The notes under the pieces: model-generated | The model's input: only the letters and a program-made list of their open reading frames with translations | Told to the model about the DNA's origin: nothing | The model's database searches: none | Shown: positions 34,613 through 42,424 of the stretch, piece by piece | Numbering within the stretch: the first letter of the stretch is position 1 | How the letters are laid out: every line of letters begins with the position of its first letter | Assembly: GCA_016705545.1 (NCBI GenBank) | Contig: JADIYA010000006.1 | Coordinates: forward strand, 372,001-436,000 | Length of the DNA: 64,000 nucleotides | Direction: 5' to 3' | From: Flavobacteriales bacterium | GTDB lineage: Bacteria; Bacteroidota; Bacteroidia; Flavobacteriales_F; PHOS-HE28 | Program-made: the position numbers and the translations under genes

Positions 34613-35221
34613 ATGAAAAAGCAACTCGTCGTCCTGACCGCCGCCCTGCTGACCGTGAGCGCGGCCGCTCAATTCCAGATCAACCCGCAAGCGGGAGTCA
34701 ACTTCCAGAACATCACGAATCCCGGCCCCGGCTTGGAATACAAGGCCAATGTGGGCTGGCAGCTCGGCGCCGACCTGCGCTTCGGGAACCGCCTTTTCTT
34801 CCAGCCTGGTGCGCATTTCGGCCGCAGCTCCACGGCTTACAAAGTGCTGAACAACGATACACTCCTCTTCGAGGACGATTTGGTCCGGACCAACCTGAAG
34901 CTGAATGCGTTGGTGGGCTACCGGATCATCGATAGCTACCAATTCGACCTTCGCTTCATGGTGGGTCCTACCTACGATGTGCTGCTAAGCGTTGACAACC
35001 GCAACGACGACATCGGATACAACCGAGGCGATTATCGCAAGGGCTCGCTGAACCTTGATGCCGCATTGGGCTTCGACATGGGCCTGTTCACTGTACAACC
35101 CGGGGTGAGCTTCGGACTGAGCCGGGTCTTCAGTGATAATCCCACGGTTCAGGATATCGGCTCCCGCTACCTGACCTACGGCCTAACGATCGGGATCAAT
35201 CTCGGCGACGACGACAAGTAG
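34613..35221 (+). CDS. Outer-membrane beta-barrel protein (PorT/OMP_b-brl-like)
   Basis: A 202-residue protein with a signal peptide (ends VSAAAQ). The mature chain alternates hydrophobic and polar residues in about eight amphipathic strands (FQINPQAGVNFQNI, WQLGADLRFGNRLFFQPGAHFGR, LKLNALVGYRIID, FDLRFMVGPTYDVLL, LDAALGFDMGLFTVQPGVSFGL, LTYGLTIGINLGD) and ends in a charged DDDK. This is typical of the small outer-membrane barrels of Bacteroidota with the OMP_b-brl_2 domain, to which PorT belongs. Role: structural or T9SS-associated; no specific partner is encoded next to it. A terminator follows 13 bases after the stop. Confidence 0.85.
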   Translation: MKKQLVVLTAALLTVSAAAQFQINPQAGVNFQNITNPGPGLEYKANVGWQLGADLRFGNRLFFQPGAHFGRSSTAYKVLNNDTLLFEDDLVRTNLKLNALVGYRIIDSYQFDLRFMVGPTYDVLLSVDNRNDDIGYNRGDYRKGSLNLDAALGFDMGLFTVQPGVSFGLSRVFSDNPTVQDIGSRYLTYGLTIGINLGDDDK

Positions 35222-35234
35222 GCAGCTACCTTCA

Positions 35235-35273
35235 AGCGCAACGCCTCCTGGCATCGGGGGGCGTTGCTCGTTT
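35235..35273. terminator. Hairpin terminator between convergent genes
   Basis: AGCGCAACGCC (35235-35245) pairs with GGCGTTGCT (35260-35268), followed by CGTTT. It lies between the barrel gene and the convergent rhodanese gene. Confidence 0.7.
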
Positions 35274-35282
35274 GAACCGGGC

Positions 35283-35693
35283 CTACTTCACCACCACGAA
35301 GCCGGCCTTGCGCCATGCAGCGATACCCCCCTCGAGATGCTGCACGCGATAACCCTTTCCCACCAAGTGCTCCAACGCCTGCTCGCTGCGACCTCCACTG
35401 TGACAATACAGGAGCACAGGCCTGCTGGCGTCAATGCGCGAGAACGATGCCTCATAATTCGCTGCGGTCCAGTCGATGTTGATTGCGCCGGCAATGTGGC
35501 CGCTGCTGAATTCCTGGGGTGTCCGCACATCAATCAATTGGTGGGTGCCCAGTGCTGCAATCCGTTGGAATTCGGACGGGGTCAGTTCCTGTGGTGCCGC
35601 CTTCGCTGCGGATTGAACCGGAGCTTGAACTTGTCCTAGCGCGTAAGTCGAAAGAACCAAGGCGCTGAAGGCGAGCAGGAATGCGTGTTTCAT
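35283..35693 (-). CDS. Periplasmic rhodanese-like protein
   Basis: A 136-residue protein with a signal peptide (MKHAFLLAFSALVLSTYALGQ) and a rhodanese domain: LIDVRTPQEFSSGHIAGAINI and the active-site loop CHSGGRS with catalytic Cys97. Rhodaneses transfer sulfane sulfur. Exported single-domain rhodaneses are common in Bacteroidota. The ATG at 35693 gives the signal peptide. A second, cytosolic rhodanese follows immediately upstream (start 12 bases away), and the two are probably one transcript. Confidence 0.93.
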   Translation of the reverse strand: MKHAFLLAFSALVLSTYALGQVQAPVQSAAKAAPQELTPSEFQRIAALGTHQLIDVRTPQEFSSGHIAGAINIDWTAANYEASFSRIDASRPVLLYCHSGGRSEQALEHLVGKGYRVQHLEGGIAAWRKAGFVVVK

Positions 35694-35704
35694 GTTGCTT
35701 GCAA

Positions 35705-35941
35705 TTAGAGCAGTTCTGTCCAACCGCCGCCATTGGTCACCTGTTTCAGCCCGGCAGACTGCAGCATGCCCATGGCAACACCGCTTCGTGCACCGCTGCG
35801 GCAGCAGAGTACGATAGGCGGCTCCATGCGCCGGATTTCCTCAAGGCGCTGAGGGAGTTGATCGAGCGGGATGTTCACCGAGCCAGGCACATTCCCCTCT
35901 GCGAATTCCTCCAGGGTTCTTACATCAATGATGGTGGACAT
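35705..35941 (-). CDS. Small cytosolic rhodanese-like protein
   Basis: A 78-residue single-domain rhodanese, shorter than the usual 100-110. It has IIDVRTLEEFAEGNVPGSVNIPL and the loop CCRSGARSG, with Cys47 as the likely catalytic residue. No signal peptide. It sits directly in front of the periplasmic rhodanese. The tRNA-Ala lies upstream on the same strand, 23 bases away, so both could be in one transcript. The length suggests a minimal fold like PspE/GlpE, not truncation. Confidence 0.93.
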   Translation of the reverse strand: MSTIIDVRTLEEFAEGNVPGSVNIPLDQLPQRLEEIRRMEPPIVLCCRSGARSGVAMGMLQSAGLKQVTNGGGWTELL

Positions 35942-35963
35942 GGCAAACCGGTTCCTGTTCGGG

Positions 35964-36037
35964 TGGAGCTGAAGGGAGTCGAACCCTCGACCTCGTCATT
36001 GCGAACGACGCGCTCTGGCCAGCTGAGCTACAGCCCC
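35964..36037 (-). tRNA. tRNA-Ala (anticodon CGC)
   Basis: On the minus strand the 74 bases fold as a tRNA: acceptor GGGGCTG with CAGCTCC including the G3:U70 pair that is the alanine identity element, D-stem GCTC/GAGC, anticodon stem CGTCG/TGACG with loop TTCGCAA (anticodon CGC, reading GCG), and T-arm GAGGG TTCGACT CCCTT. The discriminator base is A. The 3' CCA is not encoded (the genome has CCC there). A CGC-anticodon Ala tRNA fits a GC-rich genome. Confidence 0.95.
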
Positions 36038-36102
36038 GAAGGGTGGGCGAAGTTGCGAAGGATCAGCGAACCGCATGGTGCCCGGTGCCGTAAGAGGCCG
36101 CC

Positions 36103-36498
36103 ATGCAACGGACCGTATTCCTGGCACTCGCCCTTGCCGCAGGCTGCACGGGCGCATTTGCTCAAGGCGAACTGGCGTACATGCCGAAAGCGGCGCCAGC
36201 CATGACCGCCGACGATGAGCGTATCGCCATGTCGGAGACGGATGATCCGGATATCGTGGAACTGCGGTTCCCACCCGGCACCTACCGGTTGGATCTCCTC
36301 AACGCTAATGGCAGCGTGGTGGAACAGTTCCAAGCCTCTGATCGCATGGACTTCGACCTGTCGGGAATCCGACCTGGCACTTGGACCCTTCGGGCATGCA
36401 CCCCGCTCGGGTTCCGTGTTCGCCGGTTCGTAGTGCACCAGCGAGCCGGGCGCAATTGGATCGTTGAGGCCCAGCCTGTGCGGAGCAGGAAGCGTTGA
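36103..36498 (+). CDS. Small secreted protein resembling a stand-alone T9SS C-terminal domain
   Basis: A 131-residue protein: signal peptide (ends TGAFAQ), then a single beta-sandwich-like region with IVELRFPPGTYRLDLLNANGSVVEQFQA, MDFDLSGIRPGTWTLRA and VRRFVVHQ. These are the strand patterns of type A sorting domains (PxGxYxLRL...NxNG), but there is no other domain attached. It may be a degenerate cargo, an accessory surface protein, or the remnant of one. No catalytic residues. ATG 36103 with no strong promoter box. Confidence 0.65.
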   Translation: MQRTVFLALALAAGCTGAFAQGELAYMPKAAPAMTADDERIAMSETDDPDIVELRFPPGTYRLDLLNANGSVVEQFQASDRMDFDLSGIRPGTWTLRACTPLGFRVRRFVVHQRAGRNWIVEAQPVRSRKR

Positions 36499-36593
36499 TG
36501 CGCATCTGCCGCCCCCGATCGTTAAGCATCCTTACAAGCGAGAGACGAAACAAGCCGTCCGGCACTGCCGTATCGGCCAGGCAATCCACATCC

Positions 36594-36785
36594 ATGCGCG
36601 CCCCCGTCAGCTATTATCAAGAAGTCCTTGACAAAATCAGTCACGCGGACCATCGCACCTTCAGGAAAGAACTGCGCAAGGCCTTCAAGCGCTTGCTGCC
36701 GGAGGAGCGCGAAGAATTGAAGCGGTGGTTCCGCACCGCTTGCGTTTGCAGGCCAGCCCTGACCGCAGTGGGCCGGAAACCGTGA
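36594..36785 (+). CDS. Small protein, unknown function
   Basis: A 63-residue protein, basic and predicted helical (YYQEVLDKISHADHRTFRKELRKAF, LLPEEREELKRWFR) with a Cys-X-Cys near the C-terminus (ACVCRP). Start at ATG 36594, about 95 bases after the previous stop; the frame is open further upstream. It ends exactly at the stop of the convergent membrane-protein gene. It is supported only by length, composition and start, so it may not be real. Confidence 0.45.
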   Translation: MRAPVSYYQEVLDKISHADHRTFRKELRKAFKRLLPEEREELKRWFRTACVCRPALTAVGRKP

Positions 36786-37494
36786 TCAGTTGAAGTACCG
36801 GCTGTTCCAGGCGTCCTTGCTGAACTGCCCGAAAAAGGCGAACCATCCGAAGAGGGTGAAGCCGCTGATCACCATGAAGCTCCAGAAAAGGAACAACAGC
36901 CGCTTTCCGTTCAAGAGCGGATACACCGCATCACCAATCAGGCTCGATGGCATGACCGAAGTGAGCAGCAACGAGGCCGCTACCACAGCCATAGCCAGGT
37001 TGACCGGCTTGCGTACCACCCAGAACGCGAAGGCCCGCACCGGCGAGAGATCATTGCCCCAACGCGCGACCAAGTAGTACCGGTCACCGCCGATCGGGAC
37101 GAAAAGCAAGGGATCGACTTCGCTATCGCAGAGCTTGAACTGCCCCGAAGGAGCCATGATCATGTAACTCGTCACGGCCTTTCCGATACGCCGCTCGATC
37201 TGCCGCATGCCGTAGATGGCCTGGCCCGGGATGGCTCCCTTGTAATAGGCACCTTCGAGGAAACGCAGGCGATGCTTGATGCAAAGGGCACGGATCGAAC
37301 TGAGCGAGTATACCCTTTCAGGTTCGGCAACTGGCAGATCGATCGGGATCGGCCTACGCGAGCCGCGCAAACACGCGCGCAACTGTTCATCGCGGTGAGC
37401 CTCATCAGCCAACAGCTCATGCACTTCTTGCAGAACACTGGCTTGTCCCAAAGAGGACCTTCTCCAGCCGCTCGCGCTCCGTATTCGTGGCCAT
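36786..37494 (-). pseudogene. Two-TM conserved protein, frameshifted near its N-terminus
   Basis: The minus strand gives a protein with an N-terminal segment MATNTERERLEKVLFG in one frame and ASVLQEVHELLADEAHRDEQL onward in the next. Removing one G from the GGG (bases 37447-37449) reads KVLFGQASVLQEV and joins them, so a homopolymer indel is the likely cause. The full product, about 236 residues, has a soluble domain with LSSIRALCIKHRLRFLEGAYYKGAIP and two C-terminal membrane segments (FWVVRKPVNLAMAVVAASLLL and LLFLFWSFMVISGFTLFGWFAFF). Homologues occur in Flavobacteriales but have no known function. A DUF1883 gene lies just upstream. Confidence 0.7.
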
Positions 37495-37552
37495 CGGTAC
37501 GATCTCTGTTGCGCTTGGATAACGCTTTCGGTCGCCGATCAGTTCGTGGGCA

Positions 37553-37933
37553 TCACAGGCCCTGCTCGGCCTCTGGCAATTCGCCGGCTCCTTCAGCTTC
37601 AGCCGCCTCGGCCAGGCGCACATGCTCCGGGGCGTCGCTGGCTACGGTTGAGCGCACCGTGCTATTGGGCGGCAGAACGCCGCACTTCCCATTGACCTCC
37701 ATCGGATTGCGGAAGGTCCCTTTCTCCACCACCACATTCCAAACGGACTCGAAGGGTACCACGAACCGCACAGGCGATTCCTCGAAGAAGCCACCGTAGT
37801 AGGTGTGGGTCTTGCCCTGCTTGTAGTGCTTGAAATCGCGGCCGGTCATGAACTTCACCTTGGTGGCCACATCGATGTCCACCTCGATGATCTCCTTCTT
37901 CTTCAGTTCGAAGGTCTTGTGCAGGAACTTCAT
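37553..37933 (-). CDS. DUF1883 family protein
   Basis: A 126-residue protein with the DUF1883 domain (FLHKTFELKKKEIIEVDIDVATKVKFM, GKTHTYYGGFFEESPVRFVVPFESVWNVVVEKG) and a short acidic C-terminal tail. DUF1883 proteins are small cytosolic proteins of unknown function, sometimes linked to TIR or defence proteins. A TATATTCG box precedes the ATG at 37933. It lies upstream of the two-TM protein and downstream of the Usp gene, all on the minus strand. No enzymatic residues are evident. Confidence 0.85.
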   Translation of the reverse strand: MKFLHKTFELKKKEIIEVDIDVATKVKFMTGRDFKHYKQGKTHTYYGGFFEESPVRFVVPFESVWNVVVEKGTFRNPMEVNGKCGVLPPNSTVRSTVASDAPEHVRLAEAAEAEGAGELPEAEQGL

Positions 37934-37968
37934 GGCGCTTGCTTGTTCGGGGTCGAATATAGTGGGCC

Positions 37969-38769
37969 TCAGAGCTTCACGCTAAGTACGGGGAAGTTGG
38001 TGTGGTTCACGATGTCTTCAGTAAGGCTGCCATTCACCACATGGAAGAAGCCCTTGCGGCCGTGGGTGGCCATTGCGATCATGTCGGCATCGATGCTCCG
38101 GCTGAAATTCAGGATGCCCTCTTCGATGCTGAGGTCGTTATAGATGGTGGCCGTGTACTTGCTGAGCTCGTGCCGCTGCAGGAAAGCGTCGATGGCCCTG
38201 GTGCTGTCCTCACTGCGCTCGAAGGACTTCGGCGTGTTCACCTTCAAGAGGTGGATGCGCGGATTCCAGACCTCGATCACCGGCCTGAAAGCGTCGAACT
38301 TCTCTACATCGGCAGGACTGAAATTGCTGGCGAAGACAAGATCATCGACCCGCAAGACCTCGGCGTGCTGCTTGATCACGAGCACTGGCATGGGGGCCGT
38401 GCGCACGATGCGCTGGGTATTGGACCCAACGATGCCGCGAAGACCGGTGGCGCCGTGCGAGCCCATCACGATCAGGTCCGCGGCGGCGATCCGGTCATTC
38501 TTGAACACCTCGGTGAGGGAGAGTTGGCGCAGCATGAATTTCTTCAGCTCGAGGCCTTCGAGGAAGGGCAGTTCGGGCACGCGGTCGAGCCGGGCCTCGA
38601 TATCCTCGCGGAGCTTCTGGTTCTCCGGGTGGAAATCGGTCATCTGCTCATAAACATGCACCACATCGATGCAGGCGCCGGTGGCGCGGCCAATGGTGGC
38701 GGCCACGCGCAGTGCGTCCGTGGCGCAGTCGGAGAAATCGTAAGGGACGACGATCGTGCGGATGCTCAT
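37969..38769 (-). CDS. Universal stress protein with two Usp domains
   Basis: A 266-residue tandem UspA protein. Domain 1 has IVVPYDFSDCATDALRVAATIGR, a conserved region (ADLIVMGSHGATGLRGIVGSNT) carrying the G-2x-G-9x-G(S/T) ATP-binding pattern, and the strand MPVLVIK; domain 2 has LVFASNFSPADVEKFDAF and ADMIAMATHGRKGFFHVVNGSLTEDIVNHTNFPVLSVKL, where the Gly pattern is weaker. Usp proteins bind ATP/AMP and accumulate on growth arrest or stress. A TACCTTTC box lies 27 bases before the ATG at 38769. Flanked by DUF1883 and SiaC-like genes. Confidence 0.94.
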   Translation of the reverse strand: MSIRTIVVPYDFSDCATDALRVAATIGRATGACIDVVHVYEQMTDFHPENQKLREDIEARLDRVPELPFLEGLELKKFMLRQLSLTEVFKNDRIAAADLIVMGSHGATGLRGIVGSNTQRIVRTAPMPVLVIKQHAEVLRVDDLVFASNFSPADVEKFDAFRPVIEVWNPRIHLLKVNTPKSFERSEDSTRAIDAFLQRHELSKYTATIYNDLSIEEGILNFSRSIDADMIAMATHGRKGFFHVVNGSLTEDIVNHTNFPVLSVKL

Positions 38770-38839
38770 GGGGTAGTCGGATGGGCCGCTGAAAGGTATG
38801 CGGCGGATGGATTCACGGAAAGCACATACCTCATCCTTT

Positions 38840-38847
38840 TACTTTCG
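38840..38847 (+). promoter_or_regulatory. -7 element TACTTTCG before the SiaC-like gene
   Basis: TACTTTCG, a TTCG variant of TAnnTTTG, ends 5 bases before the ATG at 38853 and implies a nearly leaderless message. Confidence 0.45.
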
Positions 38848-38852
38848 CCCCA

Positions 38853-39245
38853 ATGCCGAGCCAACCAGCCTTCCGTTCCGGACCCTCCGAGAAGGCGCCT
38901 TCCATCCTCTTCGAACCCGCCACAGGTCTGCTGGAGATGACCGGCTGTTCAATCCCTGAGAATGCTCAACGGGTGTACGATCCCCTGTTCGAAGCCGTGG
39001 AGGCTTATGCCGGCGCCCCGCTCCCCCGTACCGTGATCAGGATCGGCCTTACCTATTTCAATTCGAGCACCGCCAAGTACCTGCTTGACCTGCTCAAGCG
39101 CTTTGAAGACATGCACGCGGGCGGCCAGTCGAAAGTGGTGCTTGAATGGCGGCATGCACCCGACGATCTGGATATGAAAGAAGCAGGCAACGATTTCCGC
39201 AGCCTGCTGGAGTTCCCCGTGAAGCTGGTGGAAGACCTTGTTTGA
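38853..39245 (+). CDS. SiaC-like (DUF1987) regulatory phosphoprotein
   Basis: A 130-residue protein of the DUF1987/SiaC family. It carries LLEMTGCSIPENAQRVYDPLFEAVEAYA and the signature LTYFNSSTAKYLLDLL (about 66-81), with the phosphorylatable Thr/Ser (Ser71-Thr73) next to the Lys. In Pseudomonas, SiaC is phosphorylated on a threonine by the SiaB kinase and controls a diguanylate cyclase; no siaA/siaB is seen here. ATG 38853 follows a TACTTTCG box. The next gene is convergent and 2 bases away. Confidence 0.85.
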   Translation: MPSQPAFRSGPSEKAPSILFEPATGLLEMTGCSIPENAQRVYDPLFEAVEAYAGAPLPRTVIRIGLTYFNSSTAKYLLDLLKRFEDMHAGGQSKVVLEWRHAPDDLDMKEAGNDFRSLLEFPVKLVEDLV

Positions 39246-39247
39246 CG

Positions 39248-39970
39248 CTACCGGCTGGATGCCGCCTCGATCCATTCCCGCTCACTGATGGCGATGCCGT
39301 CACGGAAGTGCACGACCTGGCCCCAAGGATGCGTCACCTTGCGGTAAACGGCCTCAACCCCGTTCCGCACCACACGCCTTTCCAGGACCACGGCCCTGCC
39401 TTCTACATAGCTGCGTTCTTGCGTGCCATCCGGCTTCACGGCCTCTAGTTCCTTGGCGGGCTCCGACACCTGTGGAGCTGCGTTCTTGGGCTCGCGGCGC
39501 ACCGGTGAGGGAACCACCTGCTTCTCCTCAATCACTGGCGGGCGCAACGATTCGGGAGCGGTGTCAGTTGGTTTCGTCTCAGGGTCCGGGGCAAGCTCCA
39601 CCCTCACCGCTGGCGCCGTTTGCTCAGGCTCAGCAGGCTTCGCATTCGCGGCCTCGGCATTGCGCTTGGCAATCAGCGCTTGCAGATCCTGGATCTTCAC
39701 TTTCGGGAACACATTCAGAGGACGCAGTGATCGCGCTTCCTTGAATTTGTCGAGCGCTTCATCGAAGCGCTGTTGCTGAAAGAGGGCTTCCGCCTCAGTC
39801 ATGACTCCTTGGAAATGAATGTCCTTTGCGGCATTCTCTTGCTCAGCCTTGGCCACACGGGCCCGCTCCTTCGCGCTCATGCCAGCGAACTCCGGCGTTA
39901 GGCTCTGATCGGGTTGGCCACGAGCAGCCCAGGCAGCAAGCACGAAAAGGACGATGAGGGCGATCCGCAT
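39248..39970 (-). CDS. Secreted Lys/Glu-rich protein with a TPR-like segment
   Basis: A 240-residue exported protein: signal peptide MRIALIVLFVLAAWAARGQ, a helical region with AEALFQQQRFDEALDKFKEARSLRPLN resembling one TPR unit, a Pro/Ala/Glu-rich linker (about 110-170) and a beta-rich C-terminus (EGRAVVLERRVVRNGVEAVYRKVTHPWGQVVHFRDG). ATG 39970 selected for the signal peptide. Similar Bacteroidota proteins are anonymous envelope proteins. No catalytic motif. Convergent with the SiaC-like gene. Confidence 0.65.
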   Translation of the reverse strand: MRIALIVLFVLAAWAARGQPDQSLTPEFAGMSAKERARVAKAEQENAAKDIHFQGVMTEAEALFQQQRFDEALDKFKEARSLRPLNVFPKVKIQDLQALIAKRNAEAANAKPAEPEQTAPAVRVELAPDPETKPTDTAPESLRPPVIEEKQVVPSPVRREPKNAAPQVSEPAKELEAVKPDGTQERSYVEGRAVVLERRVVRNGVEAVYRKVTHPWGQVVHFRDGIAISEREWIEAASSR

Positions 39971-40146
39971 GAGTGGTGGCCGAAGGTACCCGGGTCGAAC
40001 ACGGCACTCCCAAGGAAGCACGCGCAGTTCCCACCGGTCGGCGTTGATACGCACTCTGTGCCCTGCTCGTTGCCCAATGGCCGAATACCTTCGCGGCCTT
40101 GAACGAAACAGCCTCCGATCAGCGTTCTGCCCAATAATCCACCGCC

Positions 40147-40980
40147 ATGCGAACCGCCTTCCGTCTTTTCCCATTCCTTGCCATCCTCGCCGCCTGTCAG
40201 GGCGACCCCACGGAGAACCCGCAGTACCAGCAACTCGCCGAGGACGCCAACCGGGCCCAGGTGCAAGTGGCTGAGCGCGACAGCACGATCAATGCGCTGT
40301 TCGGCACCATCAACCGCATCGGCGACAACCTGCGCACCATCCGGGCCAAGCAGGGGCAACTCGGACAGCCCGCTGAAGGCGTGGAGAAAGCGGATCTGGA
40401 GCAGCGGATCATGGAGGACCTGGGAAGCATCGATGGGTTGATCAACGAGAACAAAGAACTGGTTGCACGGTTGCGCAAGCAGGCAAAAGCCTCAGCTGCC
40501 AGCATCAGTGAATTGGAGAAGACCATTGCCGGCCTCGAGGGCAGCATTGCCGAGAAGGACGAGGAGATCGGCACGTTGAAGGAGCAACTTGCCAGCACCA
40601 ACAGTTCGCTGGCCACCTTGATTGAGATGTACCGCGACAAGAGCCAACTGAGCGACATGCAGCGCATGGACCTGAACACGGCCTTCTACGCCATTGGTAC
40701 CGCGAAAGAGCTGCGTGCCAACGGCGTGCTCACCAAGGAGGGCGGCGTGGCCGGCATCGGCGCAGTGAACAAGCTGAACGCAGAGAACCTGCCGAAGGAC
40801 TACTTCACGCAGATCGACATCACGCGCACGCAAGAGATCACGCTGGCGGCCAAGAAAGCCAAGCTGGCCACCACCCATCCGGCTGGCAGCTACCGGATCG
40901 AGAACGGCGAGAAACTCGTGATCACCGATGCCAACGCATTCTGGAGCGTGAGCAAGTACCTCGTCGTCGTGGTTGAATAA
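40147..40980 (+). CDS. Coiled-coil lipoprotein, unknown function
   Basis: A 277-residue lipoprotein: lipobox LAAC (Cys17), then a long coiled coil (about residues 25-165) with heptads and the Leu/Glu/Lys-rich runs ELVARLRKQAKASAASISELEKTI and EDEEIGTLKEQLASTNSSL, then a beta-rich C-terminal domain of about 90 residues (DITRTQEITLAAKKAKLATTHP, YRIENGEKLVITDANAFWSVSKYLVVVV). The layout resembles Bacteroidota lipoproteins with a coiled-coil stalk. ATG at 40147 preceded by a TACCTTCG box about 55 bases upstream. Confidence 0.72.
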   Translation: MRTAFRLFPFLAILAACQGDPTENPQYQQLAEDANRAQVQVAERDSTINALFGTINRIGDNLRTIRAKQGQLGQPAEGVEKADLEQRIMEDLGSIDGLINENKELVARLRKQAKASAASISELEKTIAGLEGSIAEKDEEIGTLKEQLASTNSSLATLIEMYRDKSQLSDMQRMDLNTAFYAIGTAKELRANGVLTKEGGVAGIGAVNKLNAENLPKDYFTQIDITRTQEITLAAKKAKLATTHPAGSYRIENGEKLVITDANAFWSVSKYLVVVVE

Positions 40981-40988
40981 GGAGCGGT

Positions 40989-41864
40989 TCAGCTCCCCTT
41001 CGTGCCACGCACCAACAGCTCGATGGCGTCCCACATGCCCGGTTCAATCTGCTCCAGCAGATTGAACTGGCCTGCACCCTTCAGCCATTCGCCGCCATCG
41101 ATGGTGACCACTTCACCGTTCACGTAGGCACTGTACGGCGAGAGCAGATAGGTGACCAGATCAGCCAGTTCGTGATGCTCGCCCAAGCGGCCCAGCGGCA
41201 CTTTCTTGCGCATATCGAACTTCTCCACCAGTTCGCCGGGCAATAGTCGGCTCCAGGCGCCCTTGGTGGGGAATGGCCCCGGCGCCACGGCATTCGTGCG
41301 GATGCCAAGGCGCCCCCATTCAGCAGCGAGCGATCGCGTGAGCGCCAGCACACCAGCCTTCGCGCACGCACTGGGCACCACATAGCCCGAGCCGGTCCAC
41401 GCATACGTGGTCACCACGTTCAGCATGCACTTATCCTTCTCCCCTTTCGCGATCCAATGCTTGCCGAAACTGAGCGAGCAATTCACCGTGCCGATGAGAA
41501 CAATGTCGATGATGGTGCGGAAGGCCTTTGGACTGAGCCGCTCGGTGGGGCTGATGAAGTTGCCCGCCGCGTTGTTCACCAGCGCGTCGATCCTTCCCCA
41601 GCGGGCCAGCACGGCATCGCGCATGGCGTCAACCTGATCGGCCTCGCGCACATCGCAGGCCACGGACATCACCTCACCGAGGGTCGCCATCTCGGTGGTC
41701 GCCTTGTCGAGCGACTCCTGCTTCCTGCTTGTGATGGCCACGCGTGCACCCAAGCGCAGGCATTGCTCGGCCATGCTCCGGCCCAGGCCCGTGCCGCCGC
41801 CCGTGATCACCACCACCAAGCCATTGAGCGCGCCATCGCGCAGCATCGGAGCCTTCTGTTCCAT
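40989..41864 (-). CDS. 2,4-dienoyl-CoA-reductase-like SDR
   Basis: A 291-residue short-chain dehydrogenase: TGGGTGLG (21-28), VNNAAGNF (97-103), and Tyr154 with Lys169, spaced by 15 residues as in 2,4-dienoyl-CoA reductase (DECR) rather than the YxxxK of classical SDRs. C-terminal PYSAYVNGEVVTIDGGEW is typical. DECR reduces 2,4-dienoyl-CoA with NADPH in unsaturated fatty acid breakdown. The ATG at 41864 is preferred over upstream alternatives for length. Convergent with the lipoprotein gene, 8 bases apart. Possible link to the PaaG/PaaH-like beta-oxidation genes. Confidence 0.88.
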   Translation of the reverse strand: MEQKAPMLRDGALNGLVVVITGGGTGLGRSMAEQCLRLGARVAITSRKQESLDKATTEMATLGEVMSVACDVREADQVDAMRDAVLARWGRIDALVNNAAGNFISPTERLSPKAFRTIIDIVLIGTVNCSLSFGKHWIAKGEKDKCMLNVVTTYAWTGSGYVVPSACAKAGVLALTRSLAAEWGRLGIRTNAVAPGPFPTKGAWSRLLPGELVEKFDMRKKVPLGRLGEHHELADLVTYLLSPYSAYVNGEVVTIDGGEWLKGAGQFNLLEQIEPGMWDAIELLVRGTKGS

Positions 41865-41948
41865 CGCTATCTGGTTTTCGGCCAAGATATCCGGGGCTTG
41901 CATTCGCAGCCGCAGCCGCCGGTAACTTCGGCCACCCAATCACCAGCA

Positions 41949-42350
41949 ATGACCAAGGACCGCAATCTCGAGACCGCCCGCTTGCAGAAGGAGATCGGTC
42001 ACTACATCGGCTTGGGAAAGGACAGCCTCGTCTTCAGCTTCTCCGCCAAAGGCAAGAAGTCGCAGCTGCACCTGATCACGGTGAACCCGAACCACAACCA
42101 GAGCTTCCTTTTCCACGCCACTACTGGCAGCGACAAGGTGGATGCGCTGCGCGAGATGCTCGACTACGTGAAGACCTACAAGGAGCGCACGAGCAGCTAC
42201 ACCATCCAGTGGAGCGCCCGTGGCGACAACGGCCTGCAGACCTCGTACTTCCGCGCCAAGAACGTGCTCGAGGCCCTCGATAAGCTCTTCTATGACCGTG
42301 ACCCCAACAGCATCACCGTGTTCAGCGTGATGCTCAATCCGATCACGTGA
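41949..42350 (+). CDS. Small conserved protein, unknown function
   Basis: A 133-residue cytosolic protein (LETARLQKEIGHYIGLGKDSLVFSFSAKGKKSQLHLITV, DKVDALREMLDYVKTYKERTSSYTIQW, AKNVLEALDKLFYDRDPNSITVFSVML) with mixed beta and helix, as in proteins that bind a small ligand. Bacteroidota homologues are anonymous. A TAACTTCG box lies 18 bases before the ATG at 41949. It is upstream of, and perhaps co-transcribed with, mnmH about 75 bases downstream. Confidence 0.72.
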   Translation: MTKDRNLETARLQKEIGHYIGLGKDSLVFSFSAKGKKSQLHLITVNPNHNQSFLFHATTGSDKVDALREMLDYVKTYKERTSSYTIQWSARGDNGLQTSYFRAKNVLEALDKLFYDRDPNSITVFSVMLNPIT

Positions 42351-42424
42351 ATGCAGGTGGCAGCGGGCAGTAGGCAGCCTCCAATCGCCCACAACCAGCA
42401 GCGTCCTGCTTCCCCTCCAACTGC

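Noticed and set aside
35283..35941. One two-domain rhodanese split by a stop
   Set aside because: The two have separate starts, one with a signal peptide and one without, and each contains a complete catalytic loop, so they are two genes.
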